Of a stretch of DNA of 19,670 bases, positions 7,228 to 15,339 are shown in pieces; positions within the stretch are counted from its first letter, which is position 1; each line of letters starts with the position of its first letter. The notes below the pieces were generated by a model that made no database searches, was not told the DNA's origin, and saw only the letters and a list, made by a program, of their open reading frames with translations. The position numbers were made by a program, and so were the translations under genes. This stretch comes from Aeriscardovia sp040773385. Its GTDB lineage: Bacteria; Actinomycetota; Actinomycetes; Actinomycetales; Bifidobacteriaceae. The DNA is taken from contig JAXGWH010000018.1 of NCBI GenBank assembly GCA_040773385.1, positions 1 through 19,670 of the forward strand, in the 5' to 3' direction.

Positions 7228-7236
7228 TGTGGACAA
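7228..7236 (-). promoter_or_regulatory. DnaA-box-like sequence between leuS and comEA
   Basis: The minus strand reads TTGTCCACA, which matches the DnaA box form described for high-GC actinobacteria. It is a single copy between the leuS terminator and the comEA start. A 9-mer can occur by chance, so a regulatory role is only a suggestion. Confidence 0.4.
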
Positions 7237-7287
7237 CTGGGGACAGATGCCCTCCTCTGCCCGGGTTTGTTTTCCTGCGGCTGTCAG

Positions 7288-7335
7288 AAAAAATCCCGGT
7301 CCCAAAAGCTGATCATCTCAGCCTGGGACCGGGAT
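7288..7335 (-). terminator. Intrinsic terminator of leuS
   Basis: A perfect 12-bp stem pairs 7293-7304 with 7324-7335 (ATCCCGGTCCCA and its complement). Within its loop a second 5-bp stem, GCTGA with TCAGC (7308-7312 and 7318-7322), extends the hairpin. On the minus strand the stem is followed at once by a run of T (AAAAAA at 7288-7293 on the plus strand). It lies 32 bp after the leuS stop. Confidence 0.92.
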
Positions 7336-7367
7336 CCCGTATCACGCAACAGGAAAAGGCCGCCGCC

Positions 7368-10310
7368 TCACAGCACGACGGAGACGACCTTCGGCGCGCG
7401 CACGATCACCTTGCGCGGCGTGGCACCGCCGATCCATTTGACAACGTTCGGCTCGGCGAGCGCCCTGGCCTTGAGGTCGTCGGCGGAGATGTCGGCGGGG
7501 ACGGTGAGCTTGGCGCGCACCTTGCCCTTGACCTGCACGACAGCCACCACGTTCTCGGCGCCGACGAGCTTCTTGTCCGCCTTCGGCCACGCCTCGTGCG
7601 CGAGCGAGCCCGTGTGGCCGAGCCGGCCCCACAGCTCCTCGGCGATGTGCGGGGCGATGGGGCTGAGCATGAGGATGAGCGGCTCGACGGCCTTGCGCGG
7701 CACGGCCTTGAGCGAAGTGAGCAGGTTGTTGAGCACGATCATCTTGGCGATGGCCGTGTTGGGCCGCATGTTCTCCATCTCCACCGTCACCTGGTCGATG
7801 GTGGTGTTGAGGAGTTTGGCGGTCTTCGGGTCCGGGTCCTCGTCGGTGACGGTGACCTTGCCGGTCTGCTCGTCGATGACGTTCCTCCACAGGCGCTGCA
7901 GGAAGCGGGCGGATCCGGTGACGTCCTTCGTGTTCCACGGGCGCGACTCGGCCAGCGGGCCCATCGACATCTCGTAGAGACGGAACGTGTCGGCGCCGTA
8001 CTTGTCGTACATGTCGTCGGGGGTGACGATGTTCTTGAGCGACTTGCCCATCTTGCCGAACTCGCGGAAAGCGGGCCTGCCGTCGTACTCGAACGTGGGC
8101 TCGCCGTTCTCGTCGGTGCCGGTCTGTTTCACCTCGGCGGCGGGCACGTACTGTCCGCGCTCGTCCGTGTAGGCGTACGCTTGGATGTAACCCTGGTTGA
8201 AGAGCTTGTGGAACGGCTCGGGCGAGCTGACGTAGCCGAGGTCGTAGAGCACCTTGTGCCAGAAGCGCGCGTAGAGCAGGTGGAGCACCGCATGCTCCAC
8301 GCCGCCGATGTAGAGGTCGACGCCGCCCGACTTTCCGGCGGTGGCGTTGTGGTCCGGGCCGAGCCAGTAGCGGTCCTCGGCAGGGTCGATCATGTGCGCG
8401 CCGTCATGCGGGTCGGCATAGCGCAGGTAGTACCAGCAGGAGCCGGCCCAGTTGGGCATGGTGTTCGTCTCGCGGTGGTACTTCTTCGGCCCGTCGCCCA
8501 GATCGAGGGTGACGTCCACCCACTCCTTGTTGCGCGAGAGCGGCGCCTCCGGCGTGGAGTCGGCGTCGTCAGGGTCAAAGGTGGTCGGCTTGTAGTCGGG
8601 GATGTCCGGCAGCTTGACCGGCAGCTGGGAGTCGGGCAGCAGGTGCGGCACGCCGTCGTCATCGAACATCACCGGGAACGGCTCGCCCCAGTAGCGCTGG
8701 CGGGAGAAGAGCCAGTCGCGCAGACGGTAGCTCGTGCTTCCCTCGCCGATCTTGTGCGCCTCGAGCCAGGCGATCGCCTTCTTCGCGCCCTGACCCGCGG
8801 AAAGCCCATTGAGGTCGAGGCCGTCCCCGAACGTGGTCTTTCCGACCGCGGAGTTGATGATGACCCCGTCCTTGGAGGTGTACGGCGCGGTGCCGGCGAG
8901 CCTGTCCAGCTCATCGAGGCCCTTCTGCCCCGCGGACGGCGAGAGCGTGTAGACGATGGGCAGCCCGTGCTCGACGGCGAAGTCGTAGTCGCGCTGGTCA
9001 CCGCCCGGCACGGCCATGATGGCGCCCGTGCCGTAGTCGGAGAGCACGTAGTCGGCGGTGAACACCGGGATCTTCATGCCGGTGACCGGGTTGGTGGCGT
9101 AGAGGCCGGTGAAGAGGCCGGACTTCTCGTTCGCCCCCTCGTTGCGCTCCTTGGCGGAGGTGCGCTCATCTTTCTTGCGGTAGTCGGCCATGGCGTGGGC
9201 CGGGGTGTCATAGCCGCCCGTCCACTGCTCGGGCACGTCCGCCGCCCACTGCGCGGGCACATGCGCGAGCAGCCCATGCTCGGGGTTGACCACCATGAAC
9301 GTGGTGCCGAAGATCGTGTCGGGCCGGGTCGTGTAGATCACGAGCTTTTGCGGGCCGTCCGGGGTCTCGACGGTGAAATCGACGCGCGCGCCGTGCGACT
9401 CGCCGATCCAGTTGCGCTGCATGGTCTTGACCTTGTCCGGCCAGTCGAGGCCGTCGAGGCCCTTGATGAGCCGGTCGCCGTAGGCAGTGATGCGCATCGA
9501 CCACTGGCGCAGGCTCTTGCGGAACACAGGGAAGTTGCCGCGCTCGGAGCGCCCGTCCGCGGTGACCTCCTCATTGGCGAGCACCGTGCCCAGGCCGGGC
9601 GCCCAGTTGACCGGCTGGGTGGAGATGTAGGCGAGGCGGTAATTGTTGAGCACATCCGCCTGCTGCTTGGCGGACAGGTCCGCCCACTTCTGCCCCTCGT
9701 GCCCGTCGATGGGGCGCCTGCCGGAGGCGAACTGGTCGACGAGCTCGCTGATGGGCCGTGCCGAGCCTTTGCCGCCGTCGCGGCGGGTGTAATCGGGGTC
9801 ATACCAGGAGTCGTAGATCCTCGAGAAGATCCACTGCGTCCAGCGCACGTAATCCCAGTCGGTGGTGGCGAACGTGCGGCGGTGGTCGAACGACAGTCCC
9901 ATGCGGTGCAGCTGGCGGCGCATGTTGGCGATGTTCTGCTCGGTGGTCACGCGCGGGTGCTGGCCGGTCTGCACGGCGTACTGCTCGGCGGGCAGGCCGA
10001 ACGCGTCGAAGCCGAGGGCGTGCAGCACGTTCTCGCCCTTCATGCGGTGGTAGCGGGCCATCATGTCGGTGGCGATGTAGCCCAGCGGGTGGCCCACGTG
10101 CAGGCCTTTTCCGGAGGGGTAGGGGAACATGGAGATGGCGAAGTACGGTGTGCGCCCCTCGGCGTGGCGTCCGTCCTCGTCGGTCAGGTCACCCTGGACG
10201 TTGGCGGCGTCGAAGGTGCCGTGCTCATCCCAGTATTTCTGCCACTTCTCCTCGATCTGCCCCGCCAGGCGCGCGGTGTAGCGATACTGCGGCTCATCCG
10301 AAGTCGGCAT
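7368..10310 (-). CDS. leuS: Leucyl-tRNA synthetase
   Basis: LeuS charges tRNA-Leu with leucine and is a large class Ia synthetase with an editing domain. The 980-residue product has the ATP-binding HIGH motif as HVGH (71-74, within GKGLHVGHPLGY), and the KMSKS motif as KMGKS (753-757). It also has WNWAPGLGTV-type and RNWIGES segments, the editing-site region YTTRPDTIFGTTFMV, and the zinc-region/CP elements with RQRYWGEPFPV. The C-terminal anticodon-binding and tRNA-contact region ends KVRAKLTVPADIS and later VVSVVL. The length is at the upper end for the family. The frame is open 63 codons further upstream, but MPTSDEPQ at 10310 follows AAAGGGG by 4-5 nt. It is flanked by a terminator, so probably a single-gene unit. 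Confidence 0.97.
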   Translation of the reverse strand: MPTSDEPQYRYTARLAGQIEEKWQKYWDEHGTFDAANVQGDLTDEDGRHAEGRTPYFAISMFPYPSGKGLHVGHPLGYIATDMMARYHRMKGENVLHALGFDAFGLPAEQYAVQTGQHPRVTTEQNIANMRRQLHRMGLSFDHRRTFATTDWDYVRWTQWIFSRIYDSWYDPDYTRRDGGKGSARPISELVDQFASGRRPIDGHEGQKWADLSAKQQADVLNNYRLAYISTQPVNWAPGLGTVLANEEVTADGRSERGNFPVFRKSLRQWSMRITAYGDRLIKGLDGLDWPDKVKTMQRNWIGESHGARVDFTVETPDGPQKLVIYTTRPDTIFGTTFMVVNPEHGLLAHVPAQWAADVPEQWTGGYDTPAHAMADYRKKDERTSAKERNEGANEKSGLFTGLYATNPVTGMKIPVFTADYVLSDYGTGAIMAVPGGDQRDYDFAVEHGLPIVYTLSPSAGQKGLDELDRLAGTAPYTSKDGVIINSAVGKTTFGDGLDLNGLSAGQGAKKAIAWLEAHKIGEGSTSYRLRDWLFSRQRYWGEPFPVMFDDDGVPHLLPDSQLPVKLPDIPDYKPTTFDPDDADSTPEAPLSRNKEWVDVTLDLGDGPKKYHRETNTMPNWAGSCWYYLRYADPHDGAHMIDPAEDRYWLGPDHNATAGKSGGVDLYIGGVEHAVLHLLYARFWHKVLYDLGYVSSPEPFHKLFNQGYIQAYAYTDERGQYVPAAEVKQTGTDENGEPTFEYDGRPAFREFGKMGKSLKNIVTPDDMYDKYGADTFRLYEMSMGPLAESRPWNTKDVTGSARFLQRLWRNVIDEQTGKVTVTDEDPDPKTAKLLNTTIDQVTVEMENMRPNTAIAKMIVLNNLLTSLKAVPRKAVEPLILMLSPIAPHIAEELWGRLGHTGSLAHEAWPKADKKLVGAENVVAVVQVKGKVRAKLTVPADISADDLKARALAEPNVVKWIGGATPRKVIVRAPKVVSVVL

Positions 10311-10314
10311 GTGT

Positions 10315-10321
10315 CCCCTTT
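10315..10321 (-). promoter_or_regulatory. Ribosome binding site that sets the leuS start
   Basis: On the minus strand AAAGGGG-ACAC precedes the ATG at 10308-10310. It favours this start over the upstream in-frame codons, whose encoded residues do not resemble any LeuRS N-terminus. Confidence 0.7.
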
Positions 10322-10327
10322 TGTTGT

Positions 10328-10381
10328 CCGGGTCTTCTCCCGGCGCGTTGTCGCGTCGGCGCGCCGTTGTGCCACTGGCAC
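10328..10381. promoter_or_regulatory. Stacked inverted repeats in the leuS leader
   Basis: Three dyads lie in the 95-bp gap between gluD and leuS: CCGGG-TCTTCT-CCCGG (10328-10343), the perfect palindrome CGGCGCGCCG (10357-10366) and the perfect GTGCCA-C-TGGCAC (10369-10381). None is followed by a T-run on the minus strand, so a standard terminator is unlikely. They could form leader RNA structure or bind a regulator. No T-box features (specifier loop, TGGN-type bulge) fit in such a short leader. Confidence 0.4.
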
Positions 10382-10405
10382 GCCGATTCGTTGCTGATGA
10401 TCCGA

Positions 10406-11749
10406 TTATCGCCGCCCGCGACGACGGGTGTGCTTGCGCATGTGGTCGGCGTCCTCCCACTCGCCCGAGCGCCACAGCGCCTCGGCGTTGTGCTTCCACC
10501 AGTCGCGCGGCAGGAGGATCTCATGACGGAAGCGGGTGTGCCCCGCGTCATGGCCCATCTCCATGTGGTTGGTGCGCCAGCCGGCGGTGACCTTGGCGTT
10601 GGAACCGTGGTAGTGGTCCGGGATGAGCGGCTCGGCGCCGCCCAGCGGCAGCTCCTGGTTGGCCCGTTCCTGCTGGTTGAGGTTGGAGGGGTCGAGGATG
10701 GCGATGGGCGCCTGCACCTGCTCGCGGGCCACGCCGGACGTCTTCTTCTGCATGCGCTGAGGGAGCGTCTCCGCCACGCGCGAAAGGGCGAGGCAGACGA
10801 GGAGGTAGATGACGGCGGCCACGAAGATGGTCTGCAGCGGGTCGAAGTGCGCGCTGCCCAGTTGGCGGGAGCGCTGCAAAAGCTCGGTATAGGTGACGAT
10901 GGAGCCGAGCGCCGTGTCCTTGACCACGACGACGAGCTGCGAGACGAGCGAGGGCATCACGGCGCGCAGCGCCTGCGGCAGCAGCACGAGCACGAGACCC
11001 TGCATATGCCCCATGCCCAGCGCGACGGCGGCCTCCTCCTGCCCGCGCGGCAGGTTGCCCACGCCCGAGCGCAACAGCTCGGCGATGACGGAGCTGTTGT
11101 AGAGGATGAGGCCCCACACCACGGCCCAGAAAGCGGAGACCGACCCCCAGCCCAGGCCGGCGAAGAAGCGCCACAGGAAGATCATGAACAGCAGGACGGG
11201 CACGGCGCGGCAGAACTCGACGACCACCGCGCACAGCCACTTGAGCGGTGCGAAGCGCGAGAGACGGCCGAGCGCGAAGAGGAAGCCGAACACGAGCGAG
11301 CCGGCGATGGCCACGAGCGCCGCGCCCAGTGTGGAGGCGAGGCCCGGCAGGTACGTGTAGCGCCAGGCGCTGGCGTCGAGGACGGGCTCCCAGAGCTTCC
11401 ATGACAGCTGGTTCTGCCCGCTGGGCGGGTTCGCCAGCGCGTACAGCAGCCAGGCGAGCAGGCCGAGCATCACCGCCACGCCCACGACGTTGAGCACGCG
11501 GATGCGCCGGCGCGCACGGGGGCCGGGCTCGTCGAAGAGCACGGAGCTCTTCTCGGCGCGCTGGCGGCGCACGGCCGAGCGGACGGCTTTGAGGGCCCAG
11601 CGCTCGGCCTTGGGAAGGCGGATCCTGGGCCGGACTGTGGCGTCGGTGGTGGCGAGGGCCACGTCCATGCTCGCCAGGCGGCGCGCGTTCTCCTGGTCGT
11701 CATCGAGCACATCGCCGGAAATCTGCGTCATATCAGTCTGATCGGCCAT
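10406..11749 (-). CDS. gluD: Polar amino acid ABC transporter permease (GluD-like)
   Basis: This is an inner-membrane subunit of the HisM/GluD permease family that pairs with the preceding permease to import a polar amino acid, possibly glutamate. The 447-residue product has membrane segments near 88-106, 137-162, 172-197, 205-225 and 305-325. The EAA loop that contacts the ATPase reads EEAAVALGMGHMQGLVLVLLPQALR (about 239-263, shown here only in part: EAAVALGMGHMQG). It is longer than the usual 220-290: an 85-residue soluble N-terminus and a C-terminal extension of about 110 residues ending in HMRKHTRRRGRR. The ATG at 11749 is 6 nt after GAGGAGG; a GTG one codon earlier directly follows the gluC stop. 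Last gene of the transporter operon. Confidence 0.88.
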   Translation of the reverse strand: MADQTDMTQISGDVLDDDQENARRLASMDVALATTDATVRPRIRLPKAERWALKAVRSAVRRQRAEKSSVLFDEPGPRARRRIRVLNVVGVAVMLGLLAWLLYALANPPSGQNQLSWKLWEPVLDASAWRYTYLPGLASTLGAALVAIAGSLVFGFLFALGRLSRFAPLKWLCAVVVEFCRAVPVLLFMIFLWRFFAGLGWGSVSAFWAVVWGLILYNSSVIAELLRSGVGNLPRGQEEAAVALGMGHMQGLVLVLLPQALRAVMPSLVSQLVVVVKDTALGSIVTYTELLQRSRQLGSAHFDPLQTIFVAAVIYLLVCLALSRVAETLPQRMQKKTSGVAREQVQAPIAILDPSNLNQQERANQELPLGGAEPLIPDHYHGSNAKVTAGWRTNHMEMGHDAGHTRFRHEILLPRDWWKHNAEALWRSGEWEDADHMRKHTRRRGRR

Positions 11750-11752
11750 CAC

Positions 11753-12427
11753 TCACCTCCTCACCGCGAGCCTGTTCGACAGGTAGGTGGTCAGAAGACC
11801 CACCGGGATGATGAGGATCACCCAGCCGAGGGCGAAGATGAGGAAGATGGTGACCATCTGGTCGGCGTGGGCGTCGATCATCGTGTTCATCAGGCTGCTC
11901 GTCTCCGAGGCGACGGCCGCGGCGGCCGCCACGGTGGTGTTCTTCATCAGCGCGATGAGCGTGTTGCCCAGAGGGGCGATGGCGCCGCGCAGCGCCTGCG
12001 GCAGGATGACGAGGAACGCGGACTGGAAGAACCCGAAACCCAGGCTCCTGGCGGCCTCCGCCTGTCCGAGCGGGACGGTGTTGATGCCCGAGCGCAGCGA
12101 CTCGCACACGTAGGTGGACGTGTACAGCGACAGCCCTGTGATGGCGAGCCAGTAGAAGTTCGTGGTGAAATCGTCGGAGAACCGCAGGCGCAGCTGGACG
12201 AACGCGCCGAGCAGGAGGAACACCATGAGGATGGTGAGCGGCAGGTTCTGGAAGAAACGCACGAACCCGGCGGCGAAACCGCGCAGGCTGGCCACGGGGC
12301 AGATGCGCAGCAGCACGAGGATCACGCCGAGGATGGCGGAGAAGAGCGCGGACCAGAGCGTGAGCTGGATGTTGACCCAGAACGCGCTGACAACGTTGTA
12401 GTGGGAGATCAGCTGGAAGAAATTCAT
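11753..12427 (-). CDS. gluC: Polar amino acid ABC transporter permease (GluC-like)
   Basis: This is the second membrane subunit of the importer, a normal-sized 224-residue HisM-family permease. The N-terminus MNFFQLISHYNVVSAFWVN is followed by hydrophobic segments near 18-42, 53-73, 87-105 and 190-215. The EAA loop includes QAEAARSLGFGFFQSAFLV and then ILPQALRGAIAPLGN. The motif FFQNLPLTILMVF matches the family's conserved RxxPxLxxL-type region with N for T variants. The ATG shares its first base with the gluB stop (TGATG), with AAAGGGGGAG 4 nt upstream, so translation is probably coupled. Expected partner of GluD in a heterodimeric channel. Confidence 0.9.
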   Translation of the reverse strand: MNFFQLISHYNVVSAFWVNIQLTLWSALFSAILGVILVLLRICPVASLRGFAAGFVRFFQNLPLTILMVFLLLGAFVQLRLRFSDDFTTNFYWLAITGLSLYTSTYVCESLRSGINTVPLGQAEAARSLGFGFFQSAFLVILPQALRGAIAPLGNTLIALMKNTTVAAAAAVASETSSLMNTMIDAHADQMVTIFLIFALGWVILIIPVGLLTTYLSNRLAVRR

Positions 12428-13410
12428 CACTCCCCCTTTGTCGACGAGCTCTTCGAAGACGATGAGGAAGACGTGGAGGACGAGCGCGACGAAGAGGACG
12501 ATGTGCCCGTCGTGCTGATGAAGTGCGAGACATCGTGGTCGGAGTTCGCCGCGTCCATCTTGGCGGGCGGGTTCCACTTCGAGTTCGGCTTGTAGCCGGT
12601 GCCCTTGGTTGCCTGGTCGAGGTCCTTCTTCCAGGTGCCCGAAGAGATCATCTGCCGCAGGGCCTCGTTGATCTTGCGCCTGAGCTCCACCGAGCCCTTG
12701 CGCACGCCGATGCCGTACGTCTCCTTGGTGAACGGCCTGCCCACCACCTTGAGGTTGCCGTCGCCCTTGGCGGAGGCGAGTGCGGCGAGGATGATGTCGT
12801 CGGTGGAGACGGCGTCCACGGTGCCTGATTCGAGGGCGGTGACGCATTCGGCGTAGCCGGACAGCTCCATGACCTGCATGTTCTTGCTGAAGTTGTTTTT
12901 GATCACCTGTGCGGAGGTGGAGCCGGAGGCGGTGCACAGTTTCTTGCCGTTGAGGTCCTGGGGGCCTTTGATGGTCTTGTCGCTCTTGCGGATGAGCAGG
13001 TCCTGGCCGGCCACGAAGTAGGGGCCGGCGAAGTCGACGAGTTTTTTGCGGGCGGCGTCGATGGAGTAGGAGGAGACGATGAAGTCGACCTGCCCGTTGG
13101 CCAGCAGGGTCTCGCGCTGTGAGCTGGAGGCCTGCACCCATTGGATCTGGCGGGTGGAGAAGCCGAGCTTGTCGGCCACGTATTCGGCCACGTCCACGTC
13201 GAAGCCGGAGTAGGTGTCGCCGTCTTTGAGGGAGAGGCCGGGCTGGTCGAATTTGATGCCGATGCGCACGGTGGGCCCGGTGACCTGCTGGCCGGCCAGG
13301 CCGTCGGCGCAGCCGGCGAGCCCTGTGAGCAGGGCGAGAGCGGCGGTGGCGGCCACGGCGGTGCGGGCGAGTGTCCTCAGTCGTGTCGGGAGTGTCATTC
13401 TCACGCTCAT
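12427..13410 (-). CDS. gluB: Polar amino acid ABC transporter substrate-binding lipoprotein (GluB-like)
   Basis: This is the extracellular receptor of the importer, a family 3 solute-binding protein anchored by lipid. The signal peptide has Arg residues followed by ATAALALLTG and a lipobox LAGC with Cys34. The mature domain shows RIGIKFDQPGLS, GFDVDVAEYVADKLGF, VDFIVSSYSID, VDFAGPYFVAGQDLLIR, DLNGKKLCTASGSTSA and TYGIGVRKGS, all typical of glutamate/polar amino acid receptors. After the domain (about residue 290) comes a Ser-rich tail with runs of five and six Ser, ending STKGE. The start at 13410 is set by GGAGGA 5 nt upstream of ACACACATG; M5 at 13398 is less likely. Glutamate is the best guess for substrate, by resemblance to corynebacterial GluB. 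Confidence 0.9.
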   Translation of the reverse strand: MSVRMTLPTRLRTLARTAVAATAALALLTGLAGCADGLAGQQVTGPTVRIGIKFDQPGLSLKDGDTYSGFDVDVAEYVADKLGFSTRQIQWVQASSSQRETLLANGQVDFIVSSYSIDAARKKLVDFAGPYFVAGQDLLIRKSDKTIKGPQDLNGKKLCTASGSTSAQVIKNNFSKNMQVMELSGYAECVTALESGTVDAVSTDDIILAALASAKGDGNLKVVGRPFTKETYGIGVRKGSVELRRKINEALRQMISSGTWKKDLDQATKGTGYKPNSKWNPPAKMDAANSDHDVSHFISTTGTSSSSSRSSSTSSSSSSKSSSTKGE

Positions 13411-13415
13411 GTGTG

Positions 13416-13421
13416 TCCTCC
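13416..13421 (-). promoter_or_regulatory. Ribosome binding site that sets the gluB start
   Basis: On the minus strand GGAGGA lies 5 nt before the ATG at 13408-13410. The reading frame is open far upstream into gluA, so this site and the signal peptide decide the start. Confidence 0.65.
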
Positions 13422-14246
13422 TCAGTGGTTGAGGATCTTGGAGAGGAAGTCTTTGGCGCGCTCCGTCTGTGGGTGCTCGAAGAACTGCTCGGGGGTGCCG
13501 GTCTCGAGGATCTGCCCGTCGGCCATGAAGACGATGCGGTCGGCCACCTGGCGGGCGAAGCCCATCTCGTGGGTGACGCAGATCATGGTCATGCCCTCTC
13601 CGGCGAGATCGGTCATCACGTTGAGCACCTCGCCGACCATCTCGGGGTCGAGGGCGCTGGTGGGCTCGTCGAAGAGGAGTACCTCGGGGTGCATGGCCAG
13701 GGCGCGGGCGATGGCGACGCGCTGCTGCTGGCCTCCGGAGAGCTGGGCGGGATATTTGGCGGCCTGTGCCTCCACGCCCACGCGGGCCAGCAGCTCGCGC
13801 GCCTCTTTCTCCGCCTGGGCCTTGGGACGGCGGAGCACCTTGCGCGGGGCGAGGGTCACGTTGTCGAGGATGGTGCGGTGGGCGAAGAGGTTGTAGCTCT
13901 GGAACACCATGCCCACTTTCTGGCGCAGCCGCGTGAGCTCTCGGCCCTCCTGGGGCAGCGGGTGGCCGTCGATGAGGATGACGCCGGAGTCGATGCGCTC
14001 GAGCCGGTTGATGGTGCGGCACATGGTCGATTTGCCCGAGCCGGAGGGGCCGAGCACGACGACGACCTCGCCTTTCTGCACTGTGAGGTTGATGTCGCGC
14101 AGCACGTGCAGCTCGCCGTACCATTTCTCAACGTGGTCGAGCTCGACGAGCGGGCGTGTTGCCGCGGCGGCGGTGCCCTGCTCCTGCGCGGCGGTGTCGT
14201 TCCGCGCGCCTGTGACGTCCTGCGTCAGGGTTGTGGATGCAGCCAT
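13422..14246 (-). CDS. gluA: Polar amino acid ABC transporter ATP-binding protein (GluA-like)
   Basis: This is the cytoplasmic ATPase that powers the importer. The 274-residue product has all ABC motifs: Walker A GPSGSGKST (66-74), Q-loop MVFQSYNLF (113-121), signature LSGGQQQR (169-176), Walker B VLLFDEPTSALD (189-200) and switch His in CVTHEMGF (His226). The pattern FQSYNLFAHRTILDNV is typical of the polar amino acid (HisP/GlnQ/GluA) subfamily. The first 30 residues are an Ala/Thr/Gln-rich extension beyond the usual start. AAGGAG lies 5 nt before the ATG. It leads the four-gene unit and is 11 bp from gluB, 67 bp after the corA stop. Confidence 0.95.
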   Translation of the reverse strand: MAASTTLTQDVTGARNDTAAQEQGTAAAATRPLVELDHVEKWYGELHVLRDINLTVQKGEVVVVLGPSGSGKSTMCRTINRLERIDSGVILIDGHPLPQEGRELTRLRQKVGMVFQSYNLFAHRTILDNVTLAPRKVLRRPKAQAEKEARELLARVGVEAQAAKYPAQLSGGQQQRVAIARALAMHPEVLLFDEPTSALDPEMVGEVLNVMTDLAGEGMTMICVTHEMGFARQVADRIVFMADGQILETGTPEQFFEHPQTERAKDFLSKILNH

Positions 14247-14313
14247 GGTTCTCCTTGCGATCAGCCTTCCGACGGCCGGTTGTCCGTACTGCCGGTGTGC
14301 GACGTTGTGTTGC

Positions 14314-15261
14314 TCAGCTGCAGAACAGCTTGGAATGGAACAGCCACCAGCCCGAGATGAACATGAGCACGAGGGCGATGACGCAGATGATGAGGAAGCC
14401 CCACACCGTGTGCGTGCCGGGCATGCCCCACAGGTTGAGGTTCATGCCGTACGCGGAGAAGATGATGGTGGGGATGGACAGCGCGATGGAGATGATCGAG
14501 AAGATGCGCATCACGTTGTTGAGGTTGTTGGAGGTGATGGAACCGAACGCGTCCATCATCTCCTGGAGGACGCCGCTGTAGATGCCCACCATCTCGATGG
14601 CCTGCCGGTTCTCGGTGATGACGTCCTGGAGCAGGTCCTCGTCGTCGGGATAGCGGCGGATGCGCGGCAGGTTCGTGAGCCGCTCGAGCACGAACTCGTT
14701 GGAGCGCAGCGAGGTGACGAAGTAGACGAGGGTCTTCGACAGCTCCATGAGCATGATGATCTCGCGGTTGGTCATGGAGTGCTGCATGCGCAGCTCGAGG
14801 CGGTCGGACTCGTGGTCGACGATGCGCAGGTAGCGCAGGTACATCTGCGTGTTGCGGTAGAGGATCTGCAGGATGAACCGCGAGCGCATGTTGGTGAAGA
14901 AGTTGCGGATGCGCCCCTCTTTGAACGGGATGAGCAGCGGGGTGTCGATGGAGCAGACGGTGATGATGACGTCGTTGGTGACGATGACGGAGAGCGGGAT
15001 GGTCTCGTACCAGTCCCGGCCGCCGCGGTTCTCGACGGTGGGGATGTCGACGATGATCATCGTGTAGTGCTCCTCGACGTCCACACGCGAGCGCTCCTCC
15101 TGATCGAGGGCGGCGCGCATGTCGGCGAGGTCGATGTCGCATTTGCCGGCCACGGTGGCGAGCTCGGAGTCGGAGGGCTGGGACAGGGAGATCCAACAGC
15201 CTTTGCGCTCGGTGTCGATCTCTTTGATGTCATCCTCATCGGAATAGAAGATCTTGAGCAT
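14314..15261 (-). CDS. corA: CorA-family divalent cation channel
   Basis: CorA proteins are pentameric inner-membrane channels for Mg2+ (sometimes Co2+ or Ni2+). The 315-residue product has a long cytoplasmic alpha/beta and helical part, then two C-terminal transmembrane helices (about 253-270 and 287-308). The signature YGMN (271-274) sits at the end of the first helix. The following loop reads LNLWGMPGTHTVWG rather than the common MPE form. The segment SITSNNLNNVMRIFS (about 241-255) fits the pore helix start. An AGGTGA-like ribosome site precedes the ATG at 15261. It is in the same direction as the neighbouring units; whether it is co-transcribed with gluA is unclear. Confidence 0.93.
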   Translation of the reverse strand: MLKIFYSDEDDIKEIDTERKGCWISLSQPSDSELATVAGKCDIDLADMRAALDQEERSRVDVEEHYTMIIVDIPTVENRGGRDWYETIPLSVIVTNDVIITVCSIDTPLLIPFKEGRIRNFFTNMRSRFILQILYRNTQMYLRYLRIVDHESDRLELRMQHSMTNREIIMLMELSKTLVYFVTSLRSNEFVLERLTNLPRIRRYPDDEDLLQDVITENRQAIEMVGIYSGVLQEMMDAFGSITSNNLNNVMRIFSIISIALSIPTIIFSAYGMNLNLWGMPGTHTVWGFLIICVIALVLMFISGWWLFHSKLFCS

Positions 15262-15339
15262 CGTCTCACCTGCCTTTGCTGCGGCATTCTTCCCTTTGCG
15301 GCTACCCCGTCACTGTACCGGCCCTCGCCTACCTCGGTC

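Noticed and set aside
7176..10397. Very long plus-strand open frame (over 1000 codons) opposite leuS
   Set aside because: It is the antisense shadow of leuS, a gene with unmistakable motifs. High GC leaves few stops in this frame, and the translation is Val/Gly/Arg-rich with no recognisable domain.
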